NCBI RefSeq assembly: GCF_965228935.1
Contig: NZ_OZ245846.1
Coordinates: 620,001 to 684,000 of the forward strand
From: Ulvibacterium sp965228935
GTDB taxonomy: Bacteria; Bacteroidota; Bacteroidia; Flavobacteriales; Flavobacteriaceae
Reading direction: 5' to 3'
Length of the DNA: 64,000 nucleotides
Positions 1-9,124 of this stretch are shown in pieces. The position numbers and the translations under genes are program-made. Position 1 is the first letter of the stretch. Each line of letters opens with the position of its first letter. A model generated the notes under the pieces. The model was not told the origin of the DNA and ran no database searches. It was given only the letters and a program-made list of their open reading frames with translations.

Positions 1-505
1 CAAGGAATCGCTTGCTACCGGTAAGGAATTTGGATCCGATGCCACGACCATAAAAATGAAGGTCAACGGCATAACAAAATCACTTAGTGTGGAACCAAGG
101 ACAACATTGGCCTCTGCCCTACGGGACCATTTGGAACTTACGGGAACCAAGGTCGTCTGCGACCGTGGCTCCTGTTCGGCATGTACGGTTTATTTGGATG
201 GTAAACCTGTGAATTCCTGTATGATGTCCGCCTTGGATGTCGGTGACAAGGAAGTTACGACCATTGAAGGTATCGCAAAAAATGGCGAATTGCATCCGGT
301 ACAGGAAGCTTTCATAGAGCATGACGCTTCCCAATGCGGGTATTGTACCCCTGGGATGGTGATGTCTTGCGTACACCTCGTGGACAACAACCCCAATCCC
401 ACTTTGGAAGATGTAAAAGATGCGACACGGGGCAACCTTTGTCGTTGTGGCACCTATCCCCATGTCTTTAAGGCCACCTTGGCCGCAGCAAAAAAAACGA
501 ATTAA
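1..505 (+). CDS. Xanthine dehydrogenase/aldehyde oxidoreductase family, [2Fe-2S] subunit (5' partial)
   Basis: Small iron-sulfur subunit that passes electrons from the Mo site to FAD. Counting from the ATG at 56, cysteines 35, 40, 43 and 55 form the plant-type ferredoxin cluster, and CGYC (94-97) plus CRC (129-131) form the second [2Fe-2S] cluster typical of the family. The ATG at 56 is probably internal. The same frame is open back to base 2, and residues just before and after that ATG together make the first beta strand of the ferredoxin fold. The true start, perhaps with a Tat signal as in periplasmic PaoA-type enzymes, therefore lies upstream of the window. The Mo-subunit gene starts one base after the stop codon. 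Confidence 0.93.
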   Translation, partial: KESLATGKEFGSDATTIKMKVNGITKSLSVEPRTTLASALRDHLELTGTKVVCDRGSCSACTVYLDGKPVNSCMMSALDVGDKEVTTIEGIAKNGELHPVQEAFIEHDASQCGYCTPGMVMSCVHLVDNNPNPTLEDVKDATRGNLCRCGTYPHVFKATLAAAKKTN

Positions 506-506
506 G

Positions 507-2852
507 ATGGATACTAGAAAAGAAAAATTCCCATATGGTATTCCAGGGCATAATTTAGGCGAAGTAGAACGGGAAATCCCCGTAGAAGAGCCACCGGTAT
601 GGCCTGTAAACGATAAACTAAAGGTGATAGGAAAAAGGGTCACGAGAATCGATGCCCTTGAAAAAGTGACAGGCAAGGCCATTTATACCTCGGACATTAA
701 AATGCCAGGTATGCTCTATGCCAAGATGTTGCGTTCAAATGTGCCTCATGCCACCATTTCATCAATAGATGTCTCCAAAGCAAAAAGCCTTCCGGGGGTA
801 CATGCTATTCATCTTATAGAGAATGCTCCAAAGGAAGGGGAAGGAAATAGCACCGATAAATACCCCATGGTAAAATATGTAGGGCAACCTTTGGCCGGTG
901 TCGCCGCCGAGAGCTTGGAAATTGCCAAAGAGGCTATTTCCCTGATTAAGGTCAATTATGAGACAAAACCTTTTGTCATAGATCTTGAAGCTGCTATGGA
1001 AATTAATGCGCCTATCGTATTTGATGCGCCCATTACCCAAAAACAAGATGGTGGGGACGTAGGCGAAACGCATGATGGAAGCAAGGGGGAAGGTAATGTT
1101 AGGGGGCCATCCACCAGTAGTTTCTTTGGTGGGCCCAGGGGTGATCTGGAGGAAGGTTTCAATGAAGCGGATGTAATTGTGGAAAGAACGTATCGTACCC
1201 AGGTCCATACGCATATGCCTTTGGAAACCCATGGCGTTGTAGTGGATTGGAATGCCGATGTTATGACCGTGTATGCCTCCACACAGAACACAGCGGCGGT
1301 CCGGAATGAAATGGCCAGCGTTTTTAATTTGCCAAAAAGTAAGGTTCGGGTCATTTGCGAATTCATGGGTGGCGGGTTTGGTGCCAAACACAGTGCCGGA
1401 AGCTTCGGGCCTATGGCCGCAAATTTGGCCAAAAAGACAGGTAGGCCCGTTTGGCTGATGTTGGATAGACAGGAAGAGCATCTGGCCGAGGGAAATCGTC
1501 CCAATTCAATTCAATACTTAAAAATAGGGGCCAAGAAAGATGGAACCTTGACCGGTATCCAACAACGTTCCCATGGAACGGCAGGAGTAGGGCTCGGTGC
1601 CGGAGTGGGGCGTATTGCCCAAATCCTTTATCCCTGTCCCAATTTTGCAACGGAACAATATGATGTATTGACCAATGCAGGTCCCGGGGCGGCGTGGCGT
1701 GCGCCCGGCAATGTACAAGGTGCTTTTGGACTGGAACAGGCCATTGATGAAATGGCGGAAAAACTGAATATAGACCCCCTAAAGTATAGAGACCATATTG
1801 ATAAAAGTGAAGTAAGAAAGGTAGAGCGCCAACGGGGAGCGGAACTTTTCGGATGGTCCCGACGCCAACCTGCTGGAAGTAGTACGGGTGTGGTAAAAAA
1901 AGGACTCGGTGTAGGCCAATCTACTTGGCCCCGATTCGTATCGCTGGATTCCTCCGTAGAAATTAAGATCCATAAAGGTGGAGGCGTTGAGATACGATCC
2001 AGTGTCCAGGATATAGGAACGGGAACGAAGACTATTCTTGCCCAGGTAGTAGCCGAGGAATTAGGTTTACAAGTAAAAGATATCAAAGTTAATATTGGGG
2101 ATACGTTTTTCCCTGTCGGACCCGGTTCAGGCGGAAGTGTGGTCACGGGTTCCATTACCCCACCTACCCGAAACGCTACCTTTGAAGCAAAAATGGCCCT
2201 GTTAAAGCTGGTTGCCAAAGAATGGAAAACAGATTCCTCGGAGTTGTTTATGGCCGATGGTCAGGTGGGCCATAAAACGGACACGAGCCTTAAAATGTCC
2301 TTTAAGGAAGCGACCAAATTAATGCGAACCAGCCAAATTAGTAAGATAGCCAGCCGATCGGACGATTACGGTGGCTTTCAACAACCTTGGGGTCTCGCCT
2401 ATGGCGACTTGGGATCGGTGCAATTTGCCGAGGTAAGTGTCAATACCGATACGGGATTTGTAAAAGTGGACCGCATAGTGGCAGCGCACAGTTGCGGCAG
2501 ACCTCTAAATATAGGACAATTGGAAAGTCAGATCAATGGAGGGGTCATCCAGGGAGTATCTTACGCACTCTATGAAAATAGGGTGATGGACAATGGCACC
2601 GGCCATATGATGAATGCCAATGTAGATCAGTACAAAGTACCATTTTCTATGGAAATCCCAGAGATCAAAACGGTAATTGTAGAAGAATATTCCGGGCGTT
2701 CCTCTACCGATGCATACGGTATTGGGGAGCCGGCCAATATTGCCACGGCCGCAGCGATAGCCAACGCCGTTTACAACGCCATTGGAGTAAGGCTTTATGA
2801 AATACCCATTACTCCGTCCAGCATTCTTAAAGCATTAAGTAAAGTCTCTTAA
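507..2852 (+). CDS. Xanthine dehydrogenase/aldehyde oxidoreductase family, molybdopterin-binding subunit
   Basis: Catalytic large subunit (781 aa) that binds the molybdenum cofactor and hydroxylates a purine or aldehyde-type substrate. It carries the glycine-rich GGGFGAKH cofactor-binding loop, the WRAPG motif in the middle, and a C-terminal GIGEP motif whose Glu741 corresponds to the catalytic base of the family. The open frame extends upstream to 420, but the ATG at 507, one base after the FeS-subunit stop, is the sensible start because the upstream codons only overlap that gene. No signal peptide is visible, so export, if any, would depend on the FeS subunit. The exact substrate cannot be read from sequence. 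Confidence 0.93.
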   Translation: MDTRKEKFPYGIPGHNLGEVEREIPVEEPPVWPVNDKLKVIGKRVTRIDALEKVTGKAIYTSDIKMPGMLYAKMLRSNVPHATISSIDVSKAKSLPGVHAIHLIENAPKEGEGNSTDKYPMVKYVGQPLAGVAAESLEIAKEAISLIKVNYETKPFVIDLEAAMEINAPIVFDAPITQKQDGGDVGETHDGSKGEGNVRGPSTSSFFGGPRGDLEEGFNEADVIVERTYRTQVHTHMPLETHGVVVDWNADVMTVYASTQNTAAVRNEMASVFNLPKSKVRVICEFMGGGFGAKHSAGSFGPMAANLAKKTGRPVWLMLDRQEEHLAEGNRPNSIQYLKIGAKKDGTLTGIQQRSHGTAGVGLGAGVGRIAQILYPCPNFATEQYDVLTNAGPGAAWRAPGNVQGAFGLEQAIDEMAEKLNIDPLKYRDHIDKSEVRKVERQRGAELFGWSRRQPAGSSTGVVKKGLGVGQSTWPRFVSLDSSVEIKIHKGGGVEIRSSVQDIGTGTKTILAQVVAEELGLQVKDIKVNIGDTFFPVGPGSGGSVVTGSITPPTRNATFEAKMALLKLVAKEWKTDSSELFMADGQVGHKTDTSLKMSFKEATKLMRTSQISKIASRSDDYGGFQQPWGLAYGDLGSVQFAEVSVNTDTGFVKVDRIVAAHSCGRPLNIGQLESQINGGVIQGVSYALYENRVMDNGTGHMMNANVDQYKVPFSMEIPEIKTVIVEEYSGRSSTDAYGIGEPANIATAAAIANAVYNAIGVRLYEIPITPSSILKALSKVS

Positions 2853-2862
2853 ATACGAAACC

Positions 2863-3879
2863 ATGAATAGATTTAGTTGGTACGAAGCAAAATCCGTTGA
2901 GGATGCCCTTGAGCAAGTCAATTCTACCCTATCCAATGAGCTATATGAACCTACCCAAAAAGCAGCAGTTTTTAAATCGGGCGGCATTGATGTGTTCGAC
3001 TGGGTAAAGGAAGGTTTGCTCAAACCACAAAAGATAGTCAACATCCGGAACATTCCCGGCCTTGACAAAATCACTTCTGACCGTAAAAAAGGGTTACGGA
3101 TCGGGTGCAATGTTACTTTGGCGGAAATCGCGTCAAATCCGGAAATCAAAAGCCAATATTTGGCACTCCACCAAGCGGTAAACCATGCAGCCACTCCCCA
3201 GCTCCGTAATGTTTCCACTTTGGGAGGCAATATTGCGCAGCGTAACCGTTGCTGGTATTTTCGTTCCGCAGACCACGATTGCTTCCGAAAGGGCGGTGAC
3301 CGGTGTTTTGCGCGCCATTCCCAAACGGGCGAAAATGAAAATCACGCCATACTCGATAATGGTTCTTGCGTAAGTGTCCATGCTTCCTCGATAGCTACCG
3401 CCCTTATGGCCTTTAATGCCAGTGTGGTCATTGCAAATGCCGAAGGGAAACAGAAAACTGTTCCAATGGACGATTTCTTTGTTTCCGCAGGAGAGGATAT
3501 AGCTATGGAGAATATTCTTCAAGCCAAGGAAATCATCACGGAAATCGTTCTCCCTCCACCTTCAAAAAATACCAAAAGTTCATATATTAAACAGGTAGCA
3601 CGGGAATCCTATGATTGGTCCCTAGCGGATGTGGCGGTGGTCATGGAAGTTTCGGGAAATACCTGTAAATCGGCGAGTATCGTCCTTGGGGCCGCAGCTC
3701 CGGTGCCTTATCGTTCCGTTGAAGCCCAGCAGGCTATTGAAAACAAGGCCATAAATAGTGAAAATGCCATGGCTGCGGCTAAAGCCGCGATGGCGAAAGC
3801 GCGCCCGCTTTCTAAAAACGATTATAAGGTACCTCTATTTATATCCACTATTAAGCAGACTATTTTAGAAATCTCCTAG
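2863..3879 (+). CDS. Molybdopterin dehydrogenase FAD-binding subunit with extra FeS-type cysteines
   Basis: FAD subunit (338 aa) of the same enzyme. The N-terminal half has the PCMH-type FAD fold, with the conserved TLGGNIAQ segment at about 119-126. After it comes an insertion containing Cys130, Cys140, Cys148 and Cys169 within the RCWYFRS, DCFRKGG and RCFA segments. In E. coli PaoB and 4-hydroxybenzoyl-CoA reductase an insertion at this place binds a [4Fe-4S] cluster, so the same is inferred here. The C-terminal half is the CO_deh_flav_C domain. The gene starts 10 bases after the Mo subunit, and the three form one operon. Confidence 0.92.
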   Translation: MNRFSWYEAKSVEDALEQVNSTLSNELYEPTQKAAVFKSGGIDVFDWVKEGLLKPQKIVNIRNIPGLDKITSDRKKGLRIGCNVTLAEIASNPEIKSQYLALHQAVNHAATPQLRNVSTLGGNIAQRNRCWYFRSADHDCFRKGGDRCFARHSQTGENENHAILDNGSCVSVHASSIATALMAFNASVVIANAEGKQKTVPMDDFFVSAGEDIAMENILQAKEIITEIVLPPPSKNTKSSYIKQVARESYDWSLADVAVVMEVSGNTCKSASIVLGAAAPVPYRSVEAQQAIENKAINSENAMAAAKAAMAKARPLSKNDYKVPLFISTIKQTILEIS

Positions 3880-3881
3880 GT

Positions 3882-4139
3882 ATGGCAAATGATAATCCGA
3901 ACAAAAAAAACATCTGCAAATTCCTTAGGGCCAGAAATCCGTATGGCATGATGGAAGGAGGGGAAAATCCCTGGCTCTTATTGGATGATGCCAATACCAT
4001 TTGTTGGTGCATTACTTCTGCTGGGGCCACAGGACCGGATAATGGTTTGGTATCCCCCTTGCACTGTTTGGAGGGACGAAGTTGTTTTGTTCCCGAAGGT
4101 GTGGACGATGATATGGATAGGGAGCCCCCTTTGGTATGA
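3882..4139 (+). CDS. Small conserved protein following the molybdenum hydroxylase genes
   Basis: An 85-residue soluble protein that begins two bases after the FAD-subunit stop, so it is almost surely co-transcribed with the enzyme. It has no signal peptide or membrane segment. It is rich in Trp/Cys motifs (ICKFLRA near the start, NPW, ICWC, HCLEG, SCFVPE), giving five cysteines in 85 residues. I do not recognise a named family. The spacing, sensible composition and Cys/Trp pattern suggest a real gene, possibly for assembly or cofactor insertion (inference only). Confidence 0.62.
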   Translation: MANDNPNKKNICKFLRARNPYGMMEGGENPWLLLDDANTICWCITSAGATGPDNGLVSPLHCLEGRSCFVPEGVDDDMDREPPLV

Positions 4140-4157
4140 ACAAATACCAAGATTTTG
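4131..4157 (+). terminator. Possible terminator after the molybdenum hydroxylase operon
   Basis: A seven-base-pair perfect inverted repeat (TTGGTAT ... ATACCAA, six-base loop) overlaps the stop codon of the small gene and is followed by GATTTTGG. It sits between convergent genes. The T-run is short, so termination is only plausible. Confidence 0.35.
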
Positions 4158-4225
4158 GCTATATACTTGGAATTATCCGGGGATTGGAGTCACAAATAAG
4201 TCTATTCCACTATACCCTATAGGAT

Positions 4226-5008
4226 TTACTCTACCAAGGTTCCATTCTCCAAGATAAGTTCATAGGTATACCCTGCACCAAAATCCCTGTTTAGGGCTAC
4301 TACGGCCCGAACCGTAATGTCCGAACCTTCAGGAACCAAGGTATTGGAAGTAACGACTAAATCATAGTCATTCTGGCTTCCATCTTGCAAGTGCAACCAA
4401 TTGCGGCCCAATATACTCGGGTTTGCCTTTACACAGGTACCACTTATTTCCACAGAATGTCCTTCATACTTTTTAGGATCTTTTATCAATTCGGCTATTT
4501 TAATAGATCCCATATGTTGAACCTCCTTTTCGGTATGGGTGGGGATATTTTCTTTTTGCATTATCCCTTTATCCATGACCGAATTATTCTTGGGTTTGGT
4601 TTTTGCCAGGGCAGTGTGATCCTCCTTAGAAACTAAATTTGAGACCAGGTAAATCCTTTCGAATACCCTATCGTGCTCCTCGCTTTCAAAATCGGTTTTT
4701 AGCAATCCACCCCTATAAAAGTAAGTGCCGCCTCTTTTAACATCCATTTTCCCTGTGGCAATCCAAAATTCCTCTTGCCCTTCCTTTACTTTAAGATATA
4801 CATATCTTTTGGTTGGAAGTATCTCGTTTATAACCACGGAATGCAGTTTGGTTTCCGATGATTCATCTCCATTACTTTGGAGTGGAGTGGAGGAATCCTG
4901 GGAGCTCCCTGTTTTGGTGGGTTCAATAACCTTTGGGCCGTTATTACAAGCAGTCATGATGACCATGGCACCTATTATCAATGGTATGTATCGAAATCTT
5001 AAAGTCAT
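4226..5008 (-). CDS. Lipoprotein with C-terminal OB-fold-like domain
   Basis: A 260-residue lipoprotein. A hydrophobic signal peptide ends in a lipobox (MTAC, Cys21). A low-complexity Ser/Thr linker follows. One domain (about 50-120) contains a KRYVYLKV/EEFWIATG pattern, and a C-terminal domain (about 165-260) has the ISGTCVKAN ... WLHLQDGS ... DITVRA pattern seen in OB-fold, nucleotide-binding-like domains of secreted bacterial proteins. Function is unknown. It is downstream of hemA on the same strand with a 61-base gap, so it may be co-transcribed, though no functional link to haem synthesis is evident. Confidence 0.75.
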   Translation of the reverse strand: MTLRFRYIPLIIGAMVIMTACNNGPKVIEPTKTGSSQDSSTPLQSNGDESSETKLHSVVINEILPTKRYVYLKVKEGQEEFWIATGKMDVKRGGTYFYRGGLLKTDFESEEHDRVFERIYLVSNLVSKEDHTALAKTKPKNNSVMDKGIMQKENIPTHTEKEVQHMGSIKIAELIKDPKKYEGHSVEISGTCVKANPSILGRNWLHLQDGSQNDYDLVVTSNTLVPEGSDITVRAVVALNRDFGAGYTYELILENGTLVE

Positions 5009-5069
5009 CGTTTTACTTTTTTAGAAAGCCTGGGTACTGATTACAACCCTAGTTGGCAACTGAATATTT

Positions 5070-6293
5070 TTATAAAAATGAGACCTGTTCGGCAATGACC
5101 GCGTCCATTTCCTCCATGGACATTGAAGGGTCTGTGCGTTTTTTTACCCTCCGTATAACCCTATCCGTAACCATTTTGACCGTGCCAGGATCATATTTCC
5201 CTGAATCCGTTTCAAAATAGTCCATTACCTTCTGATTAACGAGAATCTTATACTCAGCCAAAAATGACCTCAACGGAGCTCTTTGAAGCCATCTGGTATA
5301 GACCCCAAGCTCCTCTGCGATAATATCGCCTACCTTGCCGATGGCGGCCATTCTTTTTTCCTTGGTATCCTCCAAGTCCATGGAAATGGTATCCAAATCA
5401 TAGAGGAAAACATTTTCTTTACGGGACAGATCCTTGTCAATGTTGCATGGTACTGCCAAATCTATCAGGAGCACCGGATCTATTCCCGCTTCAGGTATGC
5501 TTTTAACAAGGTGGGCACAATTACTGGCCGCGCCAATAATCACGTCAAAATCCCGAAAATCGTTACGTAACACCCTGCTCCATTCCAGCACCTTGGCTCC
5601 GTGCCTTTTTGCCAAGGCATTTGCCTTTTCTTCCGTACGATTACTGATGTAAATGTTTTTGAAGTTGAATTTGGAATTATACTTGAACAGTTGCATTACA
5701 ATATCCCCTGCTCCTATAAACACTATTTTTTTCTCCTTTGCCGAAGTTTTATCATAGGTATGGTTTATAACTTTCAGGGCCTTATAGGCCATTGAAGTGG
5801 TCCCGTCCCTAAAAAGGGTTTCATTACTAATACGCTTGTGGCTTTTAAATACGGTCTGCATAGCCCTTTCCAATAGCGACCCCTGAAGGTTGAGCTGCAT
5901 GGAAAAATGATAGGCTTTCTTTATTTGATGCACAATCTCAACATCTCCGATTACCGATGAAGCGAGTCCCGAGGAAACCTCCAAAAGGTGCCGGACCGTT
6001 TTTTCCGTGGCATCACTACCCCTAAATAATTGTGAAGCTTTTACATCTGCGCTCGAGGATTTTAGACGGATTAGGTAGTTCCGTACTGCCACGGCTGGAG
6101 TGGTTGTGGATTCAAAGTATAGTTCCGTTCGGTTGCAAGTAACCAGGAGCAACAATCCCGAAATGTCGGGAAAGGTACCACGGATATGCGCCACCAAGTC
6201 CTCTTTTTCCTCCTTCGGAATATGGAAGACCTCCCGTTGAGCAACCGAAGCCGTCTTGTGCGAAATGCTTATATAGCGAAGTGATTTTTCCAT
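5070..6293 (-). CDS. hemA: Glutamyl-tRNA reductase
   Basis: Reduces glutamyl-tRNA(Glu) to glutamate-1-semialdehyde with NADPH, the first committed step of C5-pathway tetrapyrrole synthesis in the cytoplasm. The 407-residue protein has the expected three-domain order. An N-terminal catalytic domain carries the SHKTA segment and the TCNRTE motif (catalytic Cys53). A Rossmann domain has the GAGDI loop and a conserved SNRT segment. The C-terminal dimerisation helix follows. Length is normal. It lies downstream of a haem-protein operon on the same strand, where haem demand would be high, but the 102-base gap suggests its own promoter. Confidence 0.95.
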   Translation of the reverse strand: MEKSLRYISISHKTASVAQREVFHIPKEEKEDLVAHIRGTFPDISGLLLLVTCNRTELYFESTTTPAVAVRNYLIRLKSSSADVKASQLFRGSDATEKTVRHLLEVSSGLASSVIGDVEIVHQIKKAYHFSMQLNLQGSLLERAMQTVFKSHKRISNETLFRDGTTSMAYKALKVINHTYDKTSAKEKKIVFIGAGDIVMQLFKYNSKFNFKNIYISNRTEEKANALAKRHGAKVLEWSRVLRNDFRDFDVIIGAASNCAHLVKSIPEAGIDPVLLIDLAVPCNIDKDLSRKENVFLYDLDTISMDLEDTKEKRMAAIGKVGDIIAEELGVYTRWLQRAPLRSFLAEYKILVNQKVMDYFETDSGKYDPGTVKMVTDRVIRRVKKRTDPSMSMEEMDAVIAEQVSFL

Positions 6294-6395
6294 ACTGAAT
6301 GCAATTGATCTTAAAACTTAGAGGCCTTCGATAGTTTTGGGCCCTCAATTCATCCTTTTCCCTAAAACGTTTTAACCAAGGGACGAGATCATTTA

Positions 6396-6794
6396 TTATT
6401 CCTTCATTGTGCGCATATAGTTGACCACCAACCACATGTCCTCTTCATCCGGAATCTTCTTTTCATAATTGGGCATGTCGTCCCTGCCTATATAGCTCTT
6501 GTAGAATATGGCCCCATCACTTTGGGCATGGAATTCCTCGGATGAAAAATCACCCAAATCCCCTTCTACCTCGTCCGCCTTGGGTCCATCGCCATAACCT
6601 TCCTTGCCATGGCAAGACTTACAATGCTTGTTGTATAAGGATTTACCGATTGCCAAATCGACCGTTGGGTCAGTGGGATTTTTCATTTTCTCATACTCCT
6701 CCGGAACCACCCATTCTTCCTGTACCTCATCGGTAAAAGAGTAAAAAGCAAATGATACGATTGCGATAATGACTAAGATTCTAACTGTTTTCAT
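6396..6794 (-). CDS. Monohaem c-type cytochrome
   Basis: A 132-residue exported class I cytochrome c. The N-terminus is a hydrophobic signal or anchor segment. One CKSCH haem-binding motif lies near residue 60 in a typical IGKSLYNKHCKSCHG context, and a DDMPNY segment supplies the likely axial methionine. The last gene of the seven-gene operon, it is probably the soluble or membrane-tethered electron carrier that links the NrfD/ferredoxin module to another complex (inference). Confidence 0.88.
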   Translation of the reverse strand: MKTVRILVIIAIVSFAFYSFTDEVQEEWVVPEEYEKMKNPTDPTVDLAIGKSLYNKHCKSCHGKEGYGDGPKADEVEGDLGDFSSEEFHAQSDGAIFYKSYIGRDDMPNYEKKIPDEEDMWLVVNYMRTMKE

Positions 6795-6869
6795 GTTTTG
6801 ACTATTTATTTTTCAGTTTCTGATTTTCAAAAATAATGCCGGTTTGGTTATATTTTGAAAATCCGTTCA

Positions 6870-7766
6870 TTAATTCTCGGTCTTTAATTCCAATTCTTTT
6901 CCTTCTTTTTTGATTTTGAACAAGTGTATGCCCGTATAAATGAAATTTGCCCAAATTCCCACCAATAAAATGGTCAATACCACATACATCCAAATTGGCG
7001 CCACCTCGGACCATAAGGTGTTTTCATCCTCATGGTGACGGTCATTTAAAACACCCCAACTTTCCGTTTTCCTTTGGACTACATCCCCGTACTCGTCGTG
7101 GTCCTCTATGATGGCATACACTGTTATATCGCCATTTGCATTCCCGGGCAAACCTATGGGCATCTTAAAATCATATGCTCCCGCTTCAAGGGTACCTTCG
7201 TCGATAATCATTTTGGAAAGCATGCCTTCCACAGAAATGATAATATCGGCCTCTTCTACTGGAATTTCTACGCCCAGGCTATCCAGTGTATGTGCTTTTA
7301 TCTGGACGGTTCTTACACTATCCTTTTCGATTAAACCTAAGTCCAAGTCGATATCCTTTATACTTATTTCATCCTCCTCACCGTCCAGGTCTTCCGTGCC
7401 TTCAAAAACTGCCCTAAAATTTATTCTCCCTTCGACATCCTTTACATAAGGTTGATTTTCCGGAAGGGTAATTTGGGCAATACCTTCTTTGGAAGTCTCT
7501 GATACGCCCAATGATATTACCTCATCTTCCAAAAAATTGAAGAATTCTATTTGGGCACCATATACGGGAACCCTATCCTTTCTGTCCTTTTTATTCGCCG
7601 CGATAAAACGTACTTCGAGAGTTCTAGAATTATCATGTTGTTTAATCGTTCTAAGATTATAGCGCATCCTATAGTTGCTTAAATCCTGTTCTTGCCCAAA
7701 CGTATTCGGGGCAAGGAATAGCAAAAGCACTATGGACAATGAATATTTAAAAAACCTGATTCTCAT
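6870..7766 (-). CDS. Membrane-anchored periplasmic protein of the electron-transfer operon
   Basis: A 298-residue protein with an N-terminal signal peptide (ends near TFGQ), a large beta-rich periplasmic part (about 25-255) and one transmembrane helix near 258-280, followed by a short Lys/Glu-rich cytoplasmic tail. No haem, FeS or catalytic motif is visible. Its start codon overlaps the end of the NrfD-like gene by four bases, so the two are translationally coupled. I do not recognise a named family. A structural or assembly role for the membrane complex is inferred from position. Confidence 0.7.
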   Translation of the reverse strand: MRIRFFKYSLSIVLLLFLAPNTFGQEQDLSNYRMRYNLRTIKQHDNSRTLEVRFIAANKKDRKDRVPVYGAQIEFFNFLEDEVISLGVSETSKEGIAQITLPENQPYVKDVEGRINFRAVFEGTEDLDGEEDEISIKDIDLDLGLIEKDSVRTVQIKAHTLDSLGVEIPVEEADIIISVEGMLSKMIIDEGTLEAGAYDFKMPIGLPGNANGDITVYAIIEDHDEYGDVVQRKTESWGVLNDRHHEDENTLWSEVAPIWMYVVLTILLVGIWANFIYTGIHLFKIKKEGKELELKTEN

Positions 7767-9106
7767 TTCAACTGATATTGGGTTACACCACTGGTTCCTC
7801 CTTTTCCTTCCCTTTCATAATCTATGATACCGGACATGGGAATGATAGGCACCAATCTCATCAAAAGGAGAAAGAACAATACAAAGGCGGCCACTCCGGC
7901 AAAGCTCAATGCCCACTCGATCCAAGTGGCCGAGTAATGTATGAATTCCGGACGGGTATCCTGAATGGGCAAATAAGGCGTTTCCAAAGTTGGCACAACT
8001 ATTAAATACCGATTCAACCATAGCCCTAAAACGGCAATGACCGCGGCAAAAGTGATGGATTTTATAGTCCTGAACCTTTTAAAGAACAGGATTACTATGG
8101 GTACCAAGACCCCAATGTAATTCGCAAAAATAAATTCCCAGAAATATTGATTAAATAATGTATCCAATAAATCCGCGTCATGTGTCTTATGGCTAAACCA
8201 TCTGGAGAAATACTCACTAAAGGTAAAATAACCGAACAATAGTGAAATGACCAGTAGGATTACGCCTGCACCAATAAAATGAACTTTTCGTATGTAGTGG
8301 TCCAATTTAAAATATTTGCGAACAAGATACATCGCTATAATTATGACCCCTACTCCGGAATAGAGACCTGCAACAATGAAATACGGAGCAAAGATGGTAC
8401 TGTTCCATCCCGGTTGTAGGGTCAAACTAAATATCCAGGCCAAAACGGTATACGCCACAATGGCCAAGGCAATGATCATGGCGGACATGATACGTGTTAT
8501 TTTATGGAGTCTATTACGTTGGGTAGTCGTGTCCCGGTATCCAATGGCCAGGAACGTATACAGCTTCCTTCTCCATTTAGGCGCATCTCCACTATTGTCC
8601 CGAAGTATGGCAAAGTCCGGAATAAAGGTCAGATATAAGTAAATAAAACAGCCGATCAGGTCTGTAATTATGGCTATAATATCCCATGTTATGGGAGATT
8701 GAATACGGGGATAGAGGAACAAATAATGCAACCTGTCCAATCTACCGATACAGAGCAAAATAAATATCGGGCCTATAATCAGGGACACAACGGTAATGAT
8801 TTCGACCATTCTGGATACCGAGTTCTTCCAAGGTGTTTTAAAAAAATGTAAAATACCCGAAATAAAGGCCCCTGAATAACTTAAACAGACAAAGAAGATA
8901 AAATTGATAATATAAATGCCCCAGACCACATTGTCCCGCATACCGGTAACTTCATGACCTTTTACGACCTGTATGACAAAAGCGGCCAATCCCCATACGA
9001 TAAACCCGACCAAAATACCGACCCATATTTTGAACCATTTGGTCGACTTCAAAAGCATCGGTGAAAACTCTTTGACCAATTCTCTTTTTCTGCTATCTAC
9101 ATCCAT
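7763..9106 (-). CDS. NrfD/PsrC-like polytopic membrane subunit
   Basis: A 447-residue protein with about ten hydrophobic helices and the general architecture of NrfD/PsrC/HybB subunits, which exchange electrons between membrane quinone and a periplasmic ferredoxin-like partner. A short charged N-terminus precedes the first helix near residues 25-45. The ferredoxin gene lies directly upstream (18-base gap) and the anchored periplasmic protein directly downstream (4-base overlap). No molybdopterin catalytic subunit is encoded next to it, unlike classical Psr or Nrf operons. Confidence 0.85.
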   Translation of the reverse strand: MDVDSRKRELVKEFSPMLLKSTKWFKIWVGILVGFIVWGLAAFVIQVVKGHEVTGMRDNVVWGIYIINFIFFVCLSYSGAFISGILHFFKTPWKNSVSRMVEIITVVSLIIGPIFILLCIGRLDRLHYLFLYPRIQSPITWDIIAIITDLIGCFIYLYLTFIPDFAILRDNSGDAPKWRRKLYTFLAIGYRDTTTQRNRLHKITRIMSAMIIALAIVAYTVLAWIFSLTLQPGWNSTIFAPYFIVAGLYSGVGVIIIAMYLVRKYFKLDHYIRKVHFIGAGVILLVISLLFGYFTFSEYFSRWFSHKTHDADLLDTLFNQYFWEFIFANYIGVLVPIVILFFKRFRTIKSITFAAVIAVLGLWLNRYLIVVPTLETPYLPIQDTRPEFIHYSATWIEWALSFAGVAAFVLFFLLLMRLVPIIPMSGIIDYEREGKGGTSGVTQYQLK

Positions 9107-9124
9107 CTTAGAACGTTGTTTACA

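Noticed and set aside
420..506. Upstream extension of the Mo-subunit reading frame
   Set aside because: The extra residues overlap the FeS-subunit gene out of frame and do not match the family N-terminus. The ATG at 507 is preferred.
119..682. Long minus-strand open frame across the FeS and Mo subunit genes
   Set aside because: It lies opposite well-supported enzyme genes and its translation has no domain or signal. It is a shadow frame.
3230..3380. Possible frameshift in the FAD subunit because of an odd Cys/Arg-rich stretch
   Set aside because: The frame is intact and the stretch matches the FeS-binding insertion of PaoB-like subunits.
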